From positions 1 through 64,000 of the forward strand of contig USCT01000003.1 of NCBI GenBank assembly GCA_900553185.1: 64,000 nucleotides of DNA, read 5' to 3'. Positions 16,889 to 25,984 of this stretch are shown in pieces (within the stretch, counting starts at the first letter, position 1; each line of letters opens with the position of its first letter). The DNA comes from an uncultured Bacteroides sp. Lineage in GTDB: Bacteria > Bacteroidota > Bacteroidia > Bacteroidales > Bacteroidaceae. The translations under genes and the position numbers were made by a program. A model generated the notes under the pieces. It searched no databases. It saw only the letters and a list, made by a program, of their open reading frames with translations, and was not told where the DNA came from.

Positions 16889-16933
16889 AAAAAAGCTGTT
16901 CTGCCTGCCCTTGTAGAACAGACAAAACAGCTT
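16889..16933 (-). terminator. Terminator after cydB
   Basis: AAGCTGTT (16893-16900) pairs with AACAGCTT (16926-16933); an inner CTGTTCT/AGAACAG pairing is an alternative stem. On the minus strand the hairpin is followed by TTTTTT. It ends the DUF4492-cydA-cydB transcript. Confidence 0.7.
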
Positions 16934-16972
16934 CATGAACCTTACAAACAAATAAGATGATTCCTAAAGTTA

Positions 16973-18136
16973 TCAATATCCATGTTCATCTTTCTGAATC
17001 TCATCCGATGTAATCGGTTTCCGGTCGATGGCCCGCCAGGCATAAAAGATATAAGCCAGAACGAAAGGAACCAATATTGAAACATAAGCCATCACCTTCA
17101 AAGTAAACTTACTGGAACTGCTATTCGATAAAGTCAGTGAACTCTGCAAATCGGCTACGGAAGGATAATATGCCGTATTGTTATATCCTACCAACAACAA
17201 AAGTGACAGCACAGTAAGTACCGTACCAATACCTGCAAACCAGATACCTTTTGTAAATGTCTTGCTGAAAACACTCTTTCCAAGGCCAAACAACACGCCA
17301 ACAACTCCTAACAGAAACAATACCAGCAGATAAGGCATCGCCAACAGATTATGAAAATACTTGAAAGGTTCCATAACAACTTCACCGGTATCCGGAAGAA
17401 CAGCAAATCCGTCCTTCAGCAACGTACGAATGACAAAGGCCAGGAACAAGATAAGAAACGGAACCGCATCCGAAATCAACTGGCGACGACACCGTGGAAT
17501 CAATTCTTCATTACGGATATTATTGATAAAATACAAATTACCCAATAAACGTGCCAGGAAAAAGACAGCCAGTCCCAGCACAAGATTCCAAGGATCACCA
17601 AAAGCGTCCAGGCCATGCCAGCCATTTGCCCACTGACTAATGACAGGCATTGTCCCATCCGTAAGATTTCCCTTATCAATCAAGAAATTGGAGCCGTTGA
17701 AGAATGTAGCAACAGCCGCCCCCAACAAGACAGGGCCTACCACTCCATTGATCACCAAGAAACACTGATATGTTTTCTTTCCCAACAGATTTCCCAGTTT
17801 AGACTGAAACTCATACGACACTGCCTGCAAAACAAAAGTAAACAAGATAATCATCCACAACCAGTAAGCTCCTCCGAAACTTGTACTATAAAATAAAGGG
17901 AAAGAAGCAAAGAAAGCCCCACCAAAAGTCACCAGGGTAGTAAACGTAAACTCCCATTTACGACCGGTAGAATTAACCAGCATGGTACGTTCCAAATCAG
18001 TACGCCCCAGATTAAACAACAAAGAATTTCCTCCCTGCACAAATAGCAGGAACACAAGAAGAGCTCCCAACAAAGAAACCAGGAACCACCAGTAATTCTG
18101 TAAAAACAGATAGGTTGAATCTATTGTAGTCATCAT
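16973..18136 (-). CDS. cydB: Cytochrome bd quinol oxidase subunit II
   Basis: 387 residues, at least eight hydrophobic membrane segments, usual size for CydB. It forms the second membrane subunit of the high-affinity oxygen reductase of the inner membrane. Recognisable family blocks are the N-terminal LQNYWWFLVSLLGALLVFLL helix, RKWEFTFTTLVTFGGAFFA and the C-terminal YAWRAIDRKPI. The start is ATGATG; the second Met is equally likely. It follows cydA by 32 bp in an operon. Confidence 0.95.
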   Translation of the reverse strand: MMTTIDSTYLFLQNYWWFLVSLLGALLVFLLFVQGGNSLLFNLGRTDLERTMLVNSTGRKWEFTFTTLVTFGGAFFASFPLFYSTSFGGAYWLWMIILFTFVLQAVSYEFQSKLGNLLGKKTYQCFLVINGVVGPVLLGAAVATFFNGSNFLIDKGNLTDGTMPVISQWANGWHGLDAFGDPWNLVLGLAVFFLARLLGNLYFINNIRNEELIPRCRRQLISDAVPFLILFLAFVIRTLLKDGFAVLPDTGEVVMEPFKYFHNLLAMPYLLVLFLLGVVGVLFGLGKSVFSKTFTKGIWFAGIGTVLTVLSLLLLVGYNNTAYYPSVADLQSSLTLSNSSSSKFTLKVMAYVSILVPFVLAYIFYAWRAIDRKPITSDEIQKDEHGY

Positions 18137-18168
18137 ATTTTTCCGTAATTAAAATGAATAATACCCGA

Positions 18169-19671
18169 TCAGTCTTCTTCCGGTCCCTTCCGGATTGCTT
18201 TTACCAGAATTCCTATTTCGGCAATCAGCAGTACCGTAAACATGATCAAGAAAATAAAGAAAGTAGTCTGAACAGAACCCACATTCAGGCGGGATATGGC
18301 TGCATTGACTGGAAGCAAATCCTGAATGGTCCAAGGCTGACGCCCTACCTCTGCCACAACCCATCCGGCCTGACTGGCAATATATGCCAACGGAATACTC
18401 CACAAGGCAACGTACTGCAACCAACGAAAACGTTCCAGTTGTTTTTTATATGCCAGTATCAGCATCAGTATAAAAAACAAAATAAAATAACATCCCAAAC
18501 CTACCATGACACGGAAAGACCAAAACATCAGCCCTACATGAGGCACCAGGGTTGCAGGGTCCTTGATGTACCCATAACCGAAATAAGGCATATTTTCTTC
18601 CAAGGTACGGCGTGCAATACCTGCCGCCATTTCATCTTCACTTTGCTTAGCCTGCCGGTATTGCGACAACGCCTCGATAGCCAGCTTTCCACGGGCAATC
18701 TTTTCTTCAGCCGAAAGCGCCGTTGTACCGTCGGACAACTGATAGCCCCCGTTCAACAAATCATTGATACCCGGTACATATCCGTCCGTATCATGCGTAG
18801 CCAAAAGGGAAAGCATATAAGGTACCTTGATGGGCCCTACCAAAGTAAGTGGCTGAGTATATCCCCCATCGTACAATCCTTCCATGGCAGCCATCTTCAT
18901 GGGCTGTACCTGAGCAATCTGATAACCGGACTTATCGCCAGTAGCCGATGTCAACAAAGCAGCAAACAATCCGATGCAGGAAGCCACCTTAATGCTGGCC
19001 GTGGCAAATTCTGTTTCACGCTTCCGAAGCAGATACCAGGCACTGACTCCTATTACAAAGACAGCTCCCAGAATCCAGCTGCTCAAAACTGTATGCAGGA
19101 ACTTCATGACAGCTACCGGTGAAAAAGCCACTGCCATGAAATCCACCATTTCATTACGCATGGTATCTGGATTGAAAGCCATACCCACCGGATGCTGCAT
19201 CCAGGCATTAGCCACCAGAATCCACCAGGCAGAAATAGTAGCCCCCAGTCCGGTCAACCAGGTCGCTGCCAAATGAAACCTCTTGCTGACTTTCTTCCAC
19301 CCAAAAAACATCACTGCGACAAAAGTAGCCTCCATAAAGAAAGCCAGAATACCTTCAATGGCCAAAGGAGCTCCAAAAATATCTCCTACAAACCACGAAT
19401 AGTTACTCCAGTTTGTTCCGAATTCAAACTCCAGAATCAACCCGGTAGCTACACCAACGGCAAAGTTGATACCAAAAAGTTTCATCCAGAATTTGGCTGT
19501 ACGCTTCCAGAACTCCTTACCTGTAGTTACATACAAAGTTTCCATTGTACCCATCACCACGGCAAGTCCCAGGGTCAGCGGCACAAATAGCCAATGATAC
19601 ATGGCCGTAAGCGCAAATTGCGCACGAGACCAGTCAATCATCGATGTGTCAATCGTTTCAAACATAAGCAT
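18169..19671 (-). CDS. cydA: Cytochrome bd quinol oxidase subunit I
   Basis: 500 residues. Catalytic haem subunit of the bd oxidase, which reduces O2 to water with (mena)quinol. Features: N-terminal DWSRAQFALTAMYHWLFVPL with the family's conserved His, the quinol-loop region near residues 240-330 (SATGDKSGYQIAQVQPMKMA just before it), and GRQPW at residues 443-447, a CydA signature. In Bacteroides this enzyme permits growth at nanomolar oxygen. Preceded by a DUF4492 gene and followed by cydB. Confidence 0.97.
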   Translation of the reverse strand: MLMFETIDTSMIDWSRAQFALTAMYHWLFVPLTLGLAVVMGTMETLYVTTGKEFWKRTAKFWMKLFGINFAVGVATGLILEFEFGTNWSNYSWFVGDIFGAPLAIEGILAFFMEATFVAVMFFGWKKVSKRFHLAATWLTGLGATISAWWILVANAWMQHPVGMAFNPDTMRNEMVDFMAVAFSPVAVMKFLHTVLSSWILGAVFVIGVSAWYLLRKRETEFATASIKVASCIGLFAALLTSATGDKSGYQIAQVQPMKMAAMEGLYDGGYTQPLTLVGPIKVPYMLSLLATHDTDGYVPGINDLLNGGYQLSDGTTALSAEEKIARGKLAIEALSQYRQAKQSEDEMAAGIARRTLEENMPYFGYGYIKDPATLVPHVGLMFWSFRVMVGLGCYFILFFILMLILAYKKQLERFRWLQYVALWSIPLAYIASQAGWVVAEVGRQPWTIQDLLPVNAAISRLNVGSVQTTFFIFLIMFTVLLIAEIGILVKAIRKGPEED

Positions 19672-19707
19672 TAAATATTAAATGATACAATGATAATTAT
19701 TCACAAT

Positions 19708-19935
19708 TTATTCCGAAAGATCCGCTGCCCGATCTATCAGCTCGGTTCCCACATAATTCTGTTTTTCCAGCTCATTCTTACCTTTTAGAAAAGAAGGAAA
19801 GAAAAACAACTTCAAGACAACAAAGATGACGAACAGCTTTATCAGAATCAGCAGCCATAACGTACGCCCCCAGGTCATCTCATGGAATCCGTCCCGATAG
19901 AAACGATAAACAGACAGGATATGTTTTCTTATCAT
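19708..19935 (-). CDS. DUF4492 small membrane protein
   Basis: 75 residues with one membrane helix (about 26-48, LWLLILIKLFVIFVVLKLFF) after a short basic N terminus (MIRKHILSVYRFYRDGF). This is the DUF4492 family, which commonly sits directly upstream of cydA in Bacteroidetes and some Epsilonproteobacteria. The arrangement suggests an accessory or assembly subunit of cytochrome bd, like CydX in proteobacteria, though no sequence similarity to CydX is evident. It lies 36 bp ahead of cydA in the same operon. Confidence 0.85.
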   Translation of the reverse strand: MIRKHILSVYRFYRDGFHEMTWGRTLWLLILIKLFVIFVVLKLFFFPSFLKGKNELEKQNYVGTELIDRAADLSE

Positions 19936-19971
19936 AATCTTTATTTTTTTATAATGATTACAAAGAAAGCG

Positions 19972-20008
19972 ATTAATCGGGAAAAAACAAGGATTTGTCC
20001 CGATTAAT
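19972..20008. repeat. Inverted repeat in the cyd/tolC divergent region
   Basis: ATTAATCGGGA (19972-19982) and TCCCGATTAAT (19998-20008) are perfect 11-bp inverted repeats with centres 26 bp apart. They straddle the likely -33 region of the cyd promoter (weak CTTG-N19-TTTCTTTG on the minus strand, 19961-19991) and lie about 20 bp upstream of the tolC -33 box. The spacing favours a protein operator over a terminator. Confidence 0.5.
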
Positions 20009-20027
20009 TGTGCAGAAATCTATCTCT

Positions 20028-20059
20028 TTTGCAAAAGCAACAGTGTGTTTCTACTTTTG
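20028..20059 (+). promoter_or_regulatory. Promoter of the efflux operon
   Basis: Perfect TTTG (20028-20031), 20-bp spacer, TACTTTTG (20052-20059) ahead of the TolC-family gene at 20084. Confidence 0.75.
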
Positions 20060-20083
20060 TAGCAACAAAAAAGCAATCAAATT

Positions 20084-21427
20084 ATGAAACAGCGAAGTTT
20101 ATTTTTCATAGCTGCCATGGCCTTGGCCATACAGGCTGGTGCACAAGAAAAAAAGCAGTGGACCTTGGATGACTGCATTGCCTATGCACTCGAAAAGAAT
20201 ATTCAGCTGCAGCAGAACAAACTTTCTCTTCAGGAAACAGAAGAAGATGTAAAGAACGCTAAAGCTGCCCTTTTCCCTAGCCTTTCATTCAGTACAGGAC
20301 ATAACCTGGTGAACCGTCCTTATCAGGAACAAAGTGCTACCGTAAGTGGAACGGAAATCATTACCAGTGACAACAAAACTACTTATAACGGAAGCTACGA
20401 CCTAAGAGCACAATGGACTATATGGAACGGAGGTAAAAGACTGAACGACATCAAGCAGCAAAAAACCAACCGTGACATTGCCGAACTGGCTATCTCAACT
20501 ACCAGTAACACCTTACAGGAAGAAATTACCAAACTGTACATGCAAATCTTGTATGCAGACGAATCGGTAACAATCAACAAGGGAACACTGGAAGTAAGTA
20601 AAGCCACGTATGAACGTGCCCAGGAACTGTTCAAAGAAGGAAGCATTTCTAAATCAGACTTGGCACAGCTGGAAGCACAGGTAAGTAACGACCAATACCA
20701 GCTGGTCAACTCAGAAAGTTCACTCCGCGATTATAAGCTACAACTGAAACAGCTTCTTGAGCTGGACGGTACAGAAGAGATGGATCTGATTATTCCGACA
20801 CTGGACGAAACAACCGTAATGCAACTGCTCCCTAACCAGCAAGACATTTATCAGGCAGCCTTGCAACAGCGTCCGGAAATACAAAGCAGCAAACTCAGCA
20901 TTGAAAATGCCAAACTGGCCATATCATCGGCCAAAGCCGGATATCTGCCCACCCTCAGCCTGTCAGCTTCTACTTCCAGCATGACAAACAATGCCAGCCA
21001 GAGTAACTGGGCCGAACAGATGAAATATGGATGGAATAATATGCTGGGAATAACCCTAAGTATTCCTATCTTCGATAACCGACAGAACAAGAGTGCCGTA
21101 CAGAAAGCACGCATCCAATACAACAGTAGTCAGCTGGAACTTACCAACCAGGAAAAGGAGCTTTACAAGACCATCGAGACCTTATGGCTGGACGCGCTGA
21201 ACGCACAGCAGCAATATGCCGCAGCTGAAGCCAAGCTGCAAAGCAGTCAGACCAGTTTCGATCTGGTAAACGAACAGTTTAGCCTGGGTATGAAAAATAC
21301 AGTTGAATTACTGACCGAGAAGAATAACCTGCTGAGCGCACAGCAACAACGCATCCAGGCTAAATACATGGCCATTCTGAATCGTACCCTGCTCGATTTC
21401 TATGCAGGACAACCTATAAAAATCTAA
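20084..21427 (+). CDS. TolC-family outer-membrane efflux protein
   Basis: 447 residues, signal peptide about 1-20 (ending GAQE). Two internal repeats of long alpha-helical coiled coil typical of TolC/OEP proteins: the first around 30-220 (WTLDDCIAYALEKNIQLQQN; AIAELAIS type helices), the second from about 255 (ALQQRPEIQSSKLSIENAKL) to the end (NRTLLDFYAGQPIKI). It forms the trimeric outer-membrane channel for the adaptor and ABC proteins encoded next, 13 bp downstream. First gene of the operon. Confidence 0.92.
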   Translation: MKQRSLFFIAAMALAIQAGAQEKKQWTLDDCIAYALEKNIQLQQNKLSLQETEEDVKNAKAALFPSLSFSTGHNLVNRPYQEQSATVSGTEIITSDNKTTYNGSYDLRAQWTIWNGGKRLNDIKQQKTNRDIAELAISTTSNTLQEEITKLYMQILYADESVTINKGTLEVSKATYERAQELFKEGSISKSDLAQLEAQVSNDQYQLVNSESSLRDYKLQLKQLLELDGTEEMDLIIPTLDETTVMQLLPNQQDIYQAALQQRPEIQSSKLSIENAKLAISSAKAGYLPTLSLSASTSSMTNNASQSNWAEQMKYGWNNMLGITLSIPIFDNRQNKSAVQKARIQYNSSQLELTNQEKELYKTIETLWLDALNAQQQYAAAEAKLQSSQTSFDLVNEQFSLGMKNTVELLTEKNNLLSAQQQRIQAKYMAILNRTLLDFYAGQPIKI

Positions 21428-21440
21428 AAATACACGCTAT

Positions 21441-22664
21441 ATGAACAAGAAGAAAATTCTTATCGGAAGTGCTGCTGTCATCATCATCATAGCAGCGGGT
21501 ATCTGGGCATTTGGTGGAAGCAAAGCCCGTAATCAGGTAGATTTCGCAACCGAAGCTGTAAAGAAAGGAAGCGTAAGCAATTCCATCACCGCTACAGGAA
21601 CCATCGAACCGGTGACTGAAGTAGAAGTAGGTACACAGGTGTCAGGTATCATCGACAAAATTTACATCGACTATAACTCTATTGTTAAAAAAGGAGAAGT
21701 CATCGCCGAAATGGATAAAGTTACCTTGATGAGTGACCTCCAGTCTGCACAAGCTACCTACGATGGTGCAAAAGCGGAATACGATTATCAGAAAAAGCTG
21801 TATGAACGTAACCAGAAGCTACACGAAAAACAACTCATCAGCGAAACGGATTACGAAGAGTGTGTATACAATTATCAACGCGCACAAAGTACATACGAAC
21901 AGTCACAAGCAGCGTTGTCAAAAGCAGAACGTAACCTGTCGTACGCTACCATTACTTCACCGATAGACGGAGTGGTAACCAGCAAAGACGTGGAAGAAGG
22001 ACAGACCGTAGCTTCCGGATTCGAAACTCCGACTCTTTTCACCATCGCAGCCGACCTGACTCAGATGCAGGTAGTAGCCGATATCGATGAGGCCGATATT
22101 GCCGGTGTAACAGAGGGAGCCCGATGTACCTTTACCGTCGACGCATATCCGAACGACGTTTTCGAAGGCACCGTTCAGCAGATACGTCTGGGAAGTACCA
22201 ATAGCAGCTCAAGCAGCTCAAGCACGACATCTGAAACTACAGTTGTCACGTATGAAGTAGTCATCACTGCCAATAATCCGGATCTGAAACTGAAGCCGCG
22301 TCTGACCGCTAATGTTACCATTTACACAGATGTACGCGAAAATGTACTGGTTGTTCCCAATAAGGCTCTGCGTTTCACCCCCGAAAAACAAATTATCGGC
22401 AAACGAACAGTCAAGGACTGTCAGGGAAGCCATAAAGTATGGACACTTGAAAACGATGTATTTACCGCACATCCGGTAAAAACCGGCATGAGTGACGGAA
22501 CAAATACAGAAATTCTGAGTGGTATCAGCGAAGGAACAGCCGTAGTAACCGAAACTGTTATCAAAAGCGATGAAACCTCACAAGAAGAAGGAATGACATC
22601 AGAAGGAGAAAGCGAACGCAGTCCTTTCATGCCAGGTCCTCCAGATCGTAACAAGAAAAAATGA
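21441..22664 (+). CDS. MacA-like periplasmic adaptor
   Basis: 407 residues. An N-terminal membrane anchor (about 5-25), a lipoyl/barrel-sandwich half (TEVEVGTQVSGIIDKIYIDY), a coiled-coil hairpin (about 95-160) and the second lipoyl half (ATITSPIDGVVTSKDVEEG), followed by barrel and membrane-proximal domains: the order of MacA/HlyD membrane fusion proteins. Residues around 255 contain a run of serines (SSSSSTTS) in a loop. The C-terminal tail after residue 370 is acidic then basic and looks disordered. It links the TolC channel to the ABC transporter encoded next. Confidence 0.92.
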   Translation: MNKKKILIGSAAVIIIIAAGIWAFGGSKARNQVDFATEAVKKGSVSNSITATGTIEPVTEVEVGTQVSGIIDKIYIDYNSIVKKGEVIAEMDKVTLMSDLQSAQATYDGAKAEYDYQKKLYERNQKLHEKQLISETDYEECVYNYQRAQSTYEQSQAALSKAERNLSYATITSPIDGVVTSKDVEEGQTVASGFETPTLFTIAADLTQMQVVADIDEADIAGVTEGARCTFTVDAYPNDVFEGTVQQIRLGSTNSSSSSSSTTSETTVVTYEVVITANNPDLKLKPRLTANVTIYTDVRENVLVVPNKALRFTPEKQIIGKRTVKDCQGSHKVWTLENDVFTAHPVKTGMSDGTNTEILSGISEGTAVVTETVIKSDETSQEEGMTSEGESERSPFMPGPPDRNKKK

Positions 22665-22686
22665 CCGTCATAAAGTTTAACGCGAT

Positions 22687-23433
22687 ATGAGCAAGACTGT
22701 TATTGAACTTCAGAATATAAAACGGAATTTTCTGGTCGGAGATGAAGTCGTACATGCCCTACGAGGCATCAGCTTCAGCATTCAGGAAGGAGAATTCGTT
22801 ACCATCATGGGTACTTCCGGATCTGGAAAATCTACCCTGCTGAATACACTGGGCTGTCTGGACACCCCAACCAGCGGAGAATATTTTCTGGACGGTGTAT
22901 CGGTCCGCACCATGTCAAAACCTCAACGGGCCATACTTCGCAACCGGAAAATCGGCTTCGTGTTCCAGAACTACAACCTGCTGCCGAAAACAACCGCGGT
23001 AGAAAATGTAGAACTCCCGTTGATGTATAACTCTTCGGTCAGTGCCGCAGAGCGCCGGCGCAGAGCTGTTGAAGCACTGATCGCCGTTGGACTGGGAGAA
23101 CGGCTGGAACATAAGTCAAACCAAATGTCCGGCGGACAAATGCAACGTGTGGCCATTGCCCGTGCACTGGTCAATAATCCGGCAGTCATCCTGGCCGACG
23201 AAGCAACCGGTAATCTGGATACACGGACTTCCTTTGAAATTCTGGTACTCTTCCAGAAGCTACATGCCGAAGGACGTACCATCATCTTCGTGACTCACAA
23301 TCCGGAACTGTCGCAATACAGCAGCCGGAACATCCGACTGCGCGACGGACACGTCATCGAAGACCGTATCAATCCACATATCCTTTCAGCAGCGGAAGCA
23401 CTGGCTGCCCTGCCGAAAAACGACGAGGATTAA
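22687..23433 (+). CDS. ABC transporter ATP-binding protein, MacB/LolD type
   Basis: 248 residues. Walker A GTSGSGKST at 42-50, Q-loop in FVFQNYNLLP, signature MSGGQMQRVAIARAL and Walker B VILADEATGNLD followed by the switch His in FVTHNPE. The LGCLDTPTSGEYFLDG segment marks the MacB/LolD (MJ0796) subfamily. In contrast to E. coli MacB, ATPase and permease are separate genes here. It powers the neighbouring permease. Confidence 0.94.
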   Translation: MSKTVIELQNIKRNFLVGDEVVHALRGISFSIQEGEFVTIMGTSGSGKSTLLNTLGCLDTPTSGEYFLDGVSVRTMSKPQRAILRNRKIGFVFQNYNLLPKTTAVENVELPLMYNSSVSAAERRRRAVEALIAVGLGERLEHKSNQMSGGQMQRVAIARALVNNPAVILADEATGNLDTRTSFEILVLFQKLHAEGRTIIFVTHNPELSQYSSRNIRLRDGHVIEDRINPHILSAAEALAALPKNDED

Positions 23434-23475
23434 AGGTCGAAACGTTTCAACCATCCTTAAAAAAGACAATTTACA

Positions 23476-24696
23476 ATGAATGGAACAAATCTTTTTAAAA
23501 TAGCCTTACGGGCCTTGGCCAACAATAAGATGCGTGCCTTTCTCACCATGCTTGGTATCATCATTGGTGTAGCTTCGGTCATCGCCATGCTTGCCATCGG
23601 TCAAGGTTCCAAACGGAGCATCCAGCAGCAAATATCTGAAATGGGTTCCAATATGATCATGATTCATCCGGGCGGCGACATACGAGGAGGAGTCCGTCAG
23701 GACGCATCATCCATGCAAACACTGAAACTGGAAAACTACGAAAAGCTTCGGGACGAATGCATGTATCTATCGGCCATCAGCCCCAATGTTTCATCATCCG
23801 GACAGCTGATTGCCGGAGCCAACAACTATCCGTCATCCGTTACGGGCGTCAGCATTGACTACCTGAAAATACGTCAACTGAAAGTAGAACAAGGCGAAAT
23901 GTTTACCGAAAACGACGAACGTACGGCAGCCAAAGTCTGCGTTATCGGAAAAACCATTGTCGACAACCTTTTCCCTGACGGAAGCGACCCCATCGGTAAA
24001 ATCATCCGATGCAACAAAATTCCTCTCCGTGTTATCGGCGTACTGGAGTCAAAAGGCTACAACTCCATGGGTCAAGATCAGGATGATGTCGTACTGGCCC
24101 CCTATTCCACTGTCATGAAGAGACTGTTGGCACAGACCTATCTGAGCGGAATTTTTGCATCGGCTCTGACCGAAGACATGACGGAAGAAGCAGTCGACGA
24201 AATCAGCGGAATTCTCCGTAGAGAACACAAACTGAAAGAGACAGACGATGATGACTTCGATATCCGTACCCAACAGGAGTTAAGCTCCATGCTGAATACC
24301 ACTACCGACCTGATGACCACCCTGCTGGCCTGTATAGCAGGTATTTCACTGGTAGTAGGAGGTATCGGTATCATGAACATCATGTATGTAAGCGTAACAG
24401 AACGTACCCGCGAAATCGGTCTGCGTATGTCTGTAGGTGCCAGAGGCGTAGATATCTTGTCACAATTCCTGATAGAATCCATCCTGATCAGTATCACCGG
24501 AGGACTGATAGGAGTCATACTGGGATGCGGAGCAAGCTTTATCATCAAATCCGTAGCCCACTGGCCGGTATTCATACAGCCCTGGAGTGTATTGCTCTCA
24601 TTTGCCGTATGTACTTTCACCGGAGTATTTTTCGGATGGTATCCGGCTAAAAAGGCAGCCGACCTCGACCCGATAGAGGCTCTGCGCTACGAATAA
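23476..24696 (+). CDS. MacB-like ABC permease
   Basis: 406 residues with four membrane helices: one N-terminal (RAFLTMLGIIIGVASVIAML), a large periplasmic MacB_PCD domain (about 50-260), then three C-terminal FtsX-family helices (LLACIAGISLVVGGIGIMN, a second near 335, a third near 380). The cytoplasmic coupling segment TREIGLRMSVGA is present. With the preceding genes it makes a mechanotransmission-type tripartite efflux pump (export of peptides, macrolides or lipids cannot be decided from sequence). Confidence 0.93.
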   Translation: MNGTNLFKIALRALANNKMRAFLTMLGIIIGVASVIAMLAIGQGSKRSIQQQISEMGSNMIMIHPGGDIRGGVRQDASSMQTLKLENYEKLRDECMYLSAISPNVSSSGQLIAGANNYPSSVTGVSIDYLKIRQLKVEQGEMFTENDERTAAKVCVIGKTIVDNLFPDGSDPIGKIIRCNKIPLRVIGVLESKGYNSMGQDQDDVVLAPYSTVMKRLLAQTYLSGIFASALTEDMTEEAVDEISGILRREHKLKETDDDDFDIRTQQELSSMLNTTTDLMTTLLACIAGISLVVGGIGIMNIMYVSVTERTREIGLRMSVGARGVDILSQFLIESILISITGGLIGVILGCGASFIIKSVAHWPVFIQPWSVLLSFAVCTFTGVFFGWYPAKKAADLDPIEALRYE

Positions 24697-24762
24697 AAAC
24701 ATCTCCGGACCCTAAATTTGAGTCTTTATAGACTACTTTGTTCTTCATAACTTTGGTTTCCT

Positions 24763-24823
24763 GACCGGCTGTTTCACTTGCCGTCTTCCTTTTGAACGAT
24801 GGTGACAAACAGCCGGTCTTTTT
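24763..24823 (+). terminator. Terminator after the efflux operon
   Basis: GACCGGCTGTTT (24763-24774) pairs perfectly over 12 bp with AAACAGCCGGTC (24807-24818), followed by T5. The loop is long (32 nt). A TATCTTTG -7 box follows at 24837-24844 for the kinase gene, without a well-spaced -33 box. Confidence 0.8.
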
Positions 24824-24859
24824 GCAAAAAAATCTGTATCTTTGTAACCTGTAGAATGT

Positions 24860-25984
24860 ATGACTCATCTAACATTACCCATGAAACCAATCACACAACC
24901 TACCTATCGTACCCTGGTATCCCTCATACATATCATTTGCTGGGGCATGTTCCTGGGATTTCCTCTGTTTTTTACCCAACGATCCAACGGAACTATCGAC
25001 TGGACCGCTTTCTTTCATCATTCCCTGATTTCAGTTACCTTATGTATACTGTTCTATATCAATTACTTCATACTGATTCCCCGTTTTCTTTTCAATAAGG
25101 AGACATCCAAATTCCTAATCTTCAATTTTATCTTAATCATAGCCATTGCATGCGGTTTGCGCTGGTACAACGAAATGAATCTCTTCCCCAAGCCGCTCCC
25201 CATGCCCGATCGACCACTTCCACCCAGATTCCTTTTCTACCTGCGTGACCTGGCCAGCATGTGCTTTACTGTCGGAGTATGTGTGGCCATCCGATTGAGC
25301 ATCCGGTGGAAAGAAGCCGAAGAAGCCCGAAACGAAGCCGTAAAAAGCCGTACGGAAGCTGAGCTGAGAAACCTGCGTAACCAGTTGAATCCGCATTTCC
25401 TGCTGAATACTTTAAACAATATTTATGCCCTTATCAATTTTGATACGGAAAAAGCACAACAGGCTGTACAGGAACTGAGCAAACTGCTCCGATACGTTTT
25501 ATACGACAACCAGCAAATGTTCGTACCCTTACAAAAAGAAGTAGATTTTATTTGTAATTACATCGAGCTGATGAGAATCCGTGTCTCGGCCCAGGTAGCT
25601 ATCCATACAAATTTCAACATCAAGCCCAAAAGCCAGACTCCCATAGCTCCGTTACTCTTCATTTCACTGATTGAGAACGCTTTTAAGCACGGAATTTCGC
25701 CGACAGAACCCAGTTACATTGATATTACCATCACGGAGGAAGAAAAACAAATCTGCTGCCTGATAAGAAACAGCAACTTCCCCAAATCACAGGAAGACAA
25801 AAGCGGATCCGGAATAGGTCTGGAACAGGTACGCAAACGCCTGGAACTGGCCTACCCCGAACATTATGAATGGAAAATTCAGCTCAGTGAAGACAACAAA
25901 GAATACAGTTCATACATCCGCATATCGCTCGGTGAAGAAATTAATACCAGTTTATCCAACACCCATAAAAAGAATCATTTATGA
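24860..25984 (+). CDS. LytS/YehU-type sensor histidine kinase
   Basis: 374 residues. Four hydrophobic segments (about 18-38, 53-75, 84-100, 130-146) form the sensor, then a short coiled coil and a His_kinase domain whose phospho-acceptor is His179 in RNQLNPHFLLNTLNNIYALI. The ATPase domain shows SLIENAFKHGI (N-box) and GSGIGLEQVRKRL (G-box). It should phosphorylate the LytTR regulator encoded next, with a 4-bp overlap. Start at the first ATG, Met8 is an alternative. It follows the efflux operon and has its own -7 box. Confidence 0.92.
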   Translation: MTHLTLPMKPITQPTYRTLVSLIHIICWGMFLGFPLFFTQRSNGTIDWTAFFHHSLISVTLCILFYINYFILIPRFLFNKETSKFLIFNFILIIAIACGLRWYNEMNLFPKPLPMPDRPLPPRFLFYLRDLASMCFTVGVCVAIRLSIRWKEAEEARNEAVKSRTEAELRNLRNQLNPHFLLNTLNNIYALINFDTEKAQQAVQELSKLLRYVLYDNQQMFVPLQKEVDFICNYIELMRIRVSAQVAIHTNFNIKPKSQTPIAPLLFISLIENAFKHGISPTEPSYIDITITEEEKQICCLIRNSNFPKSQEDKSGSGIGLEQVRKRLELAYPEHYEWKIQLSEDNKEYSSYIRISLGEEINTSLSNTHKKNHL

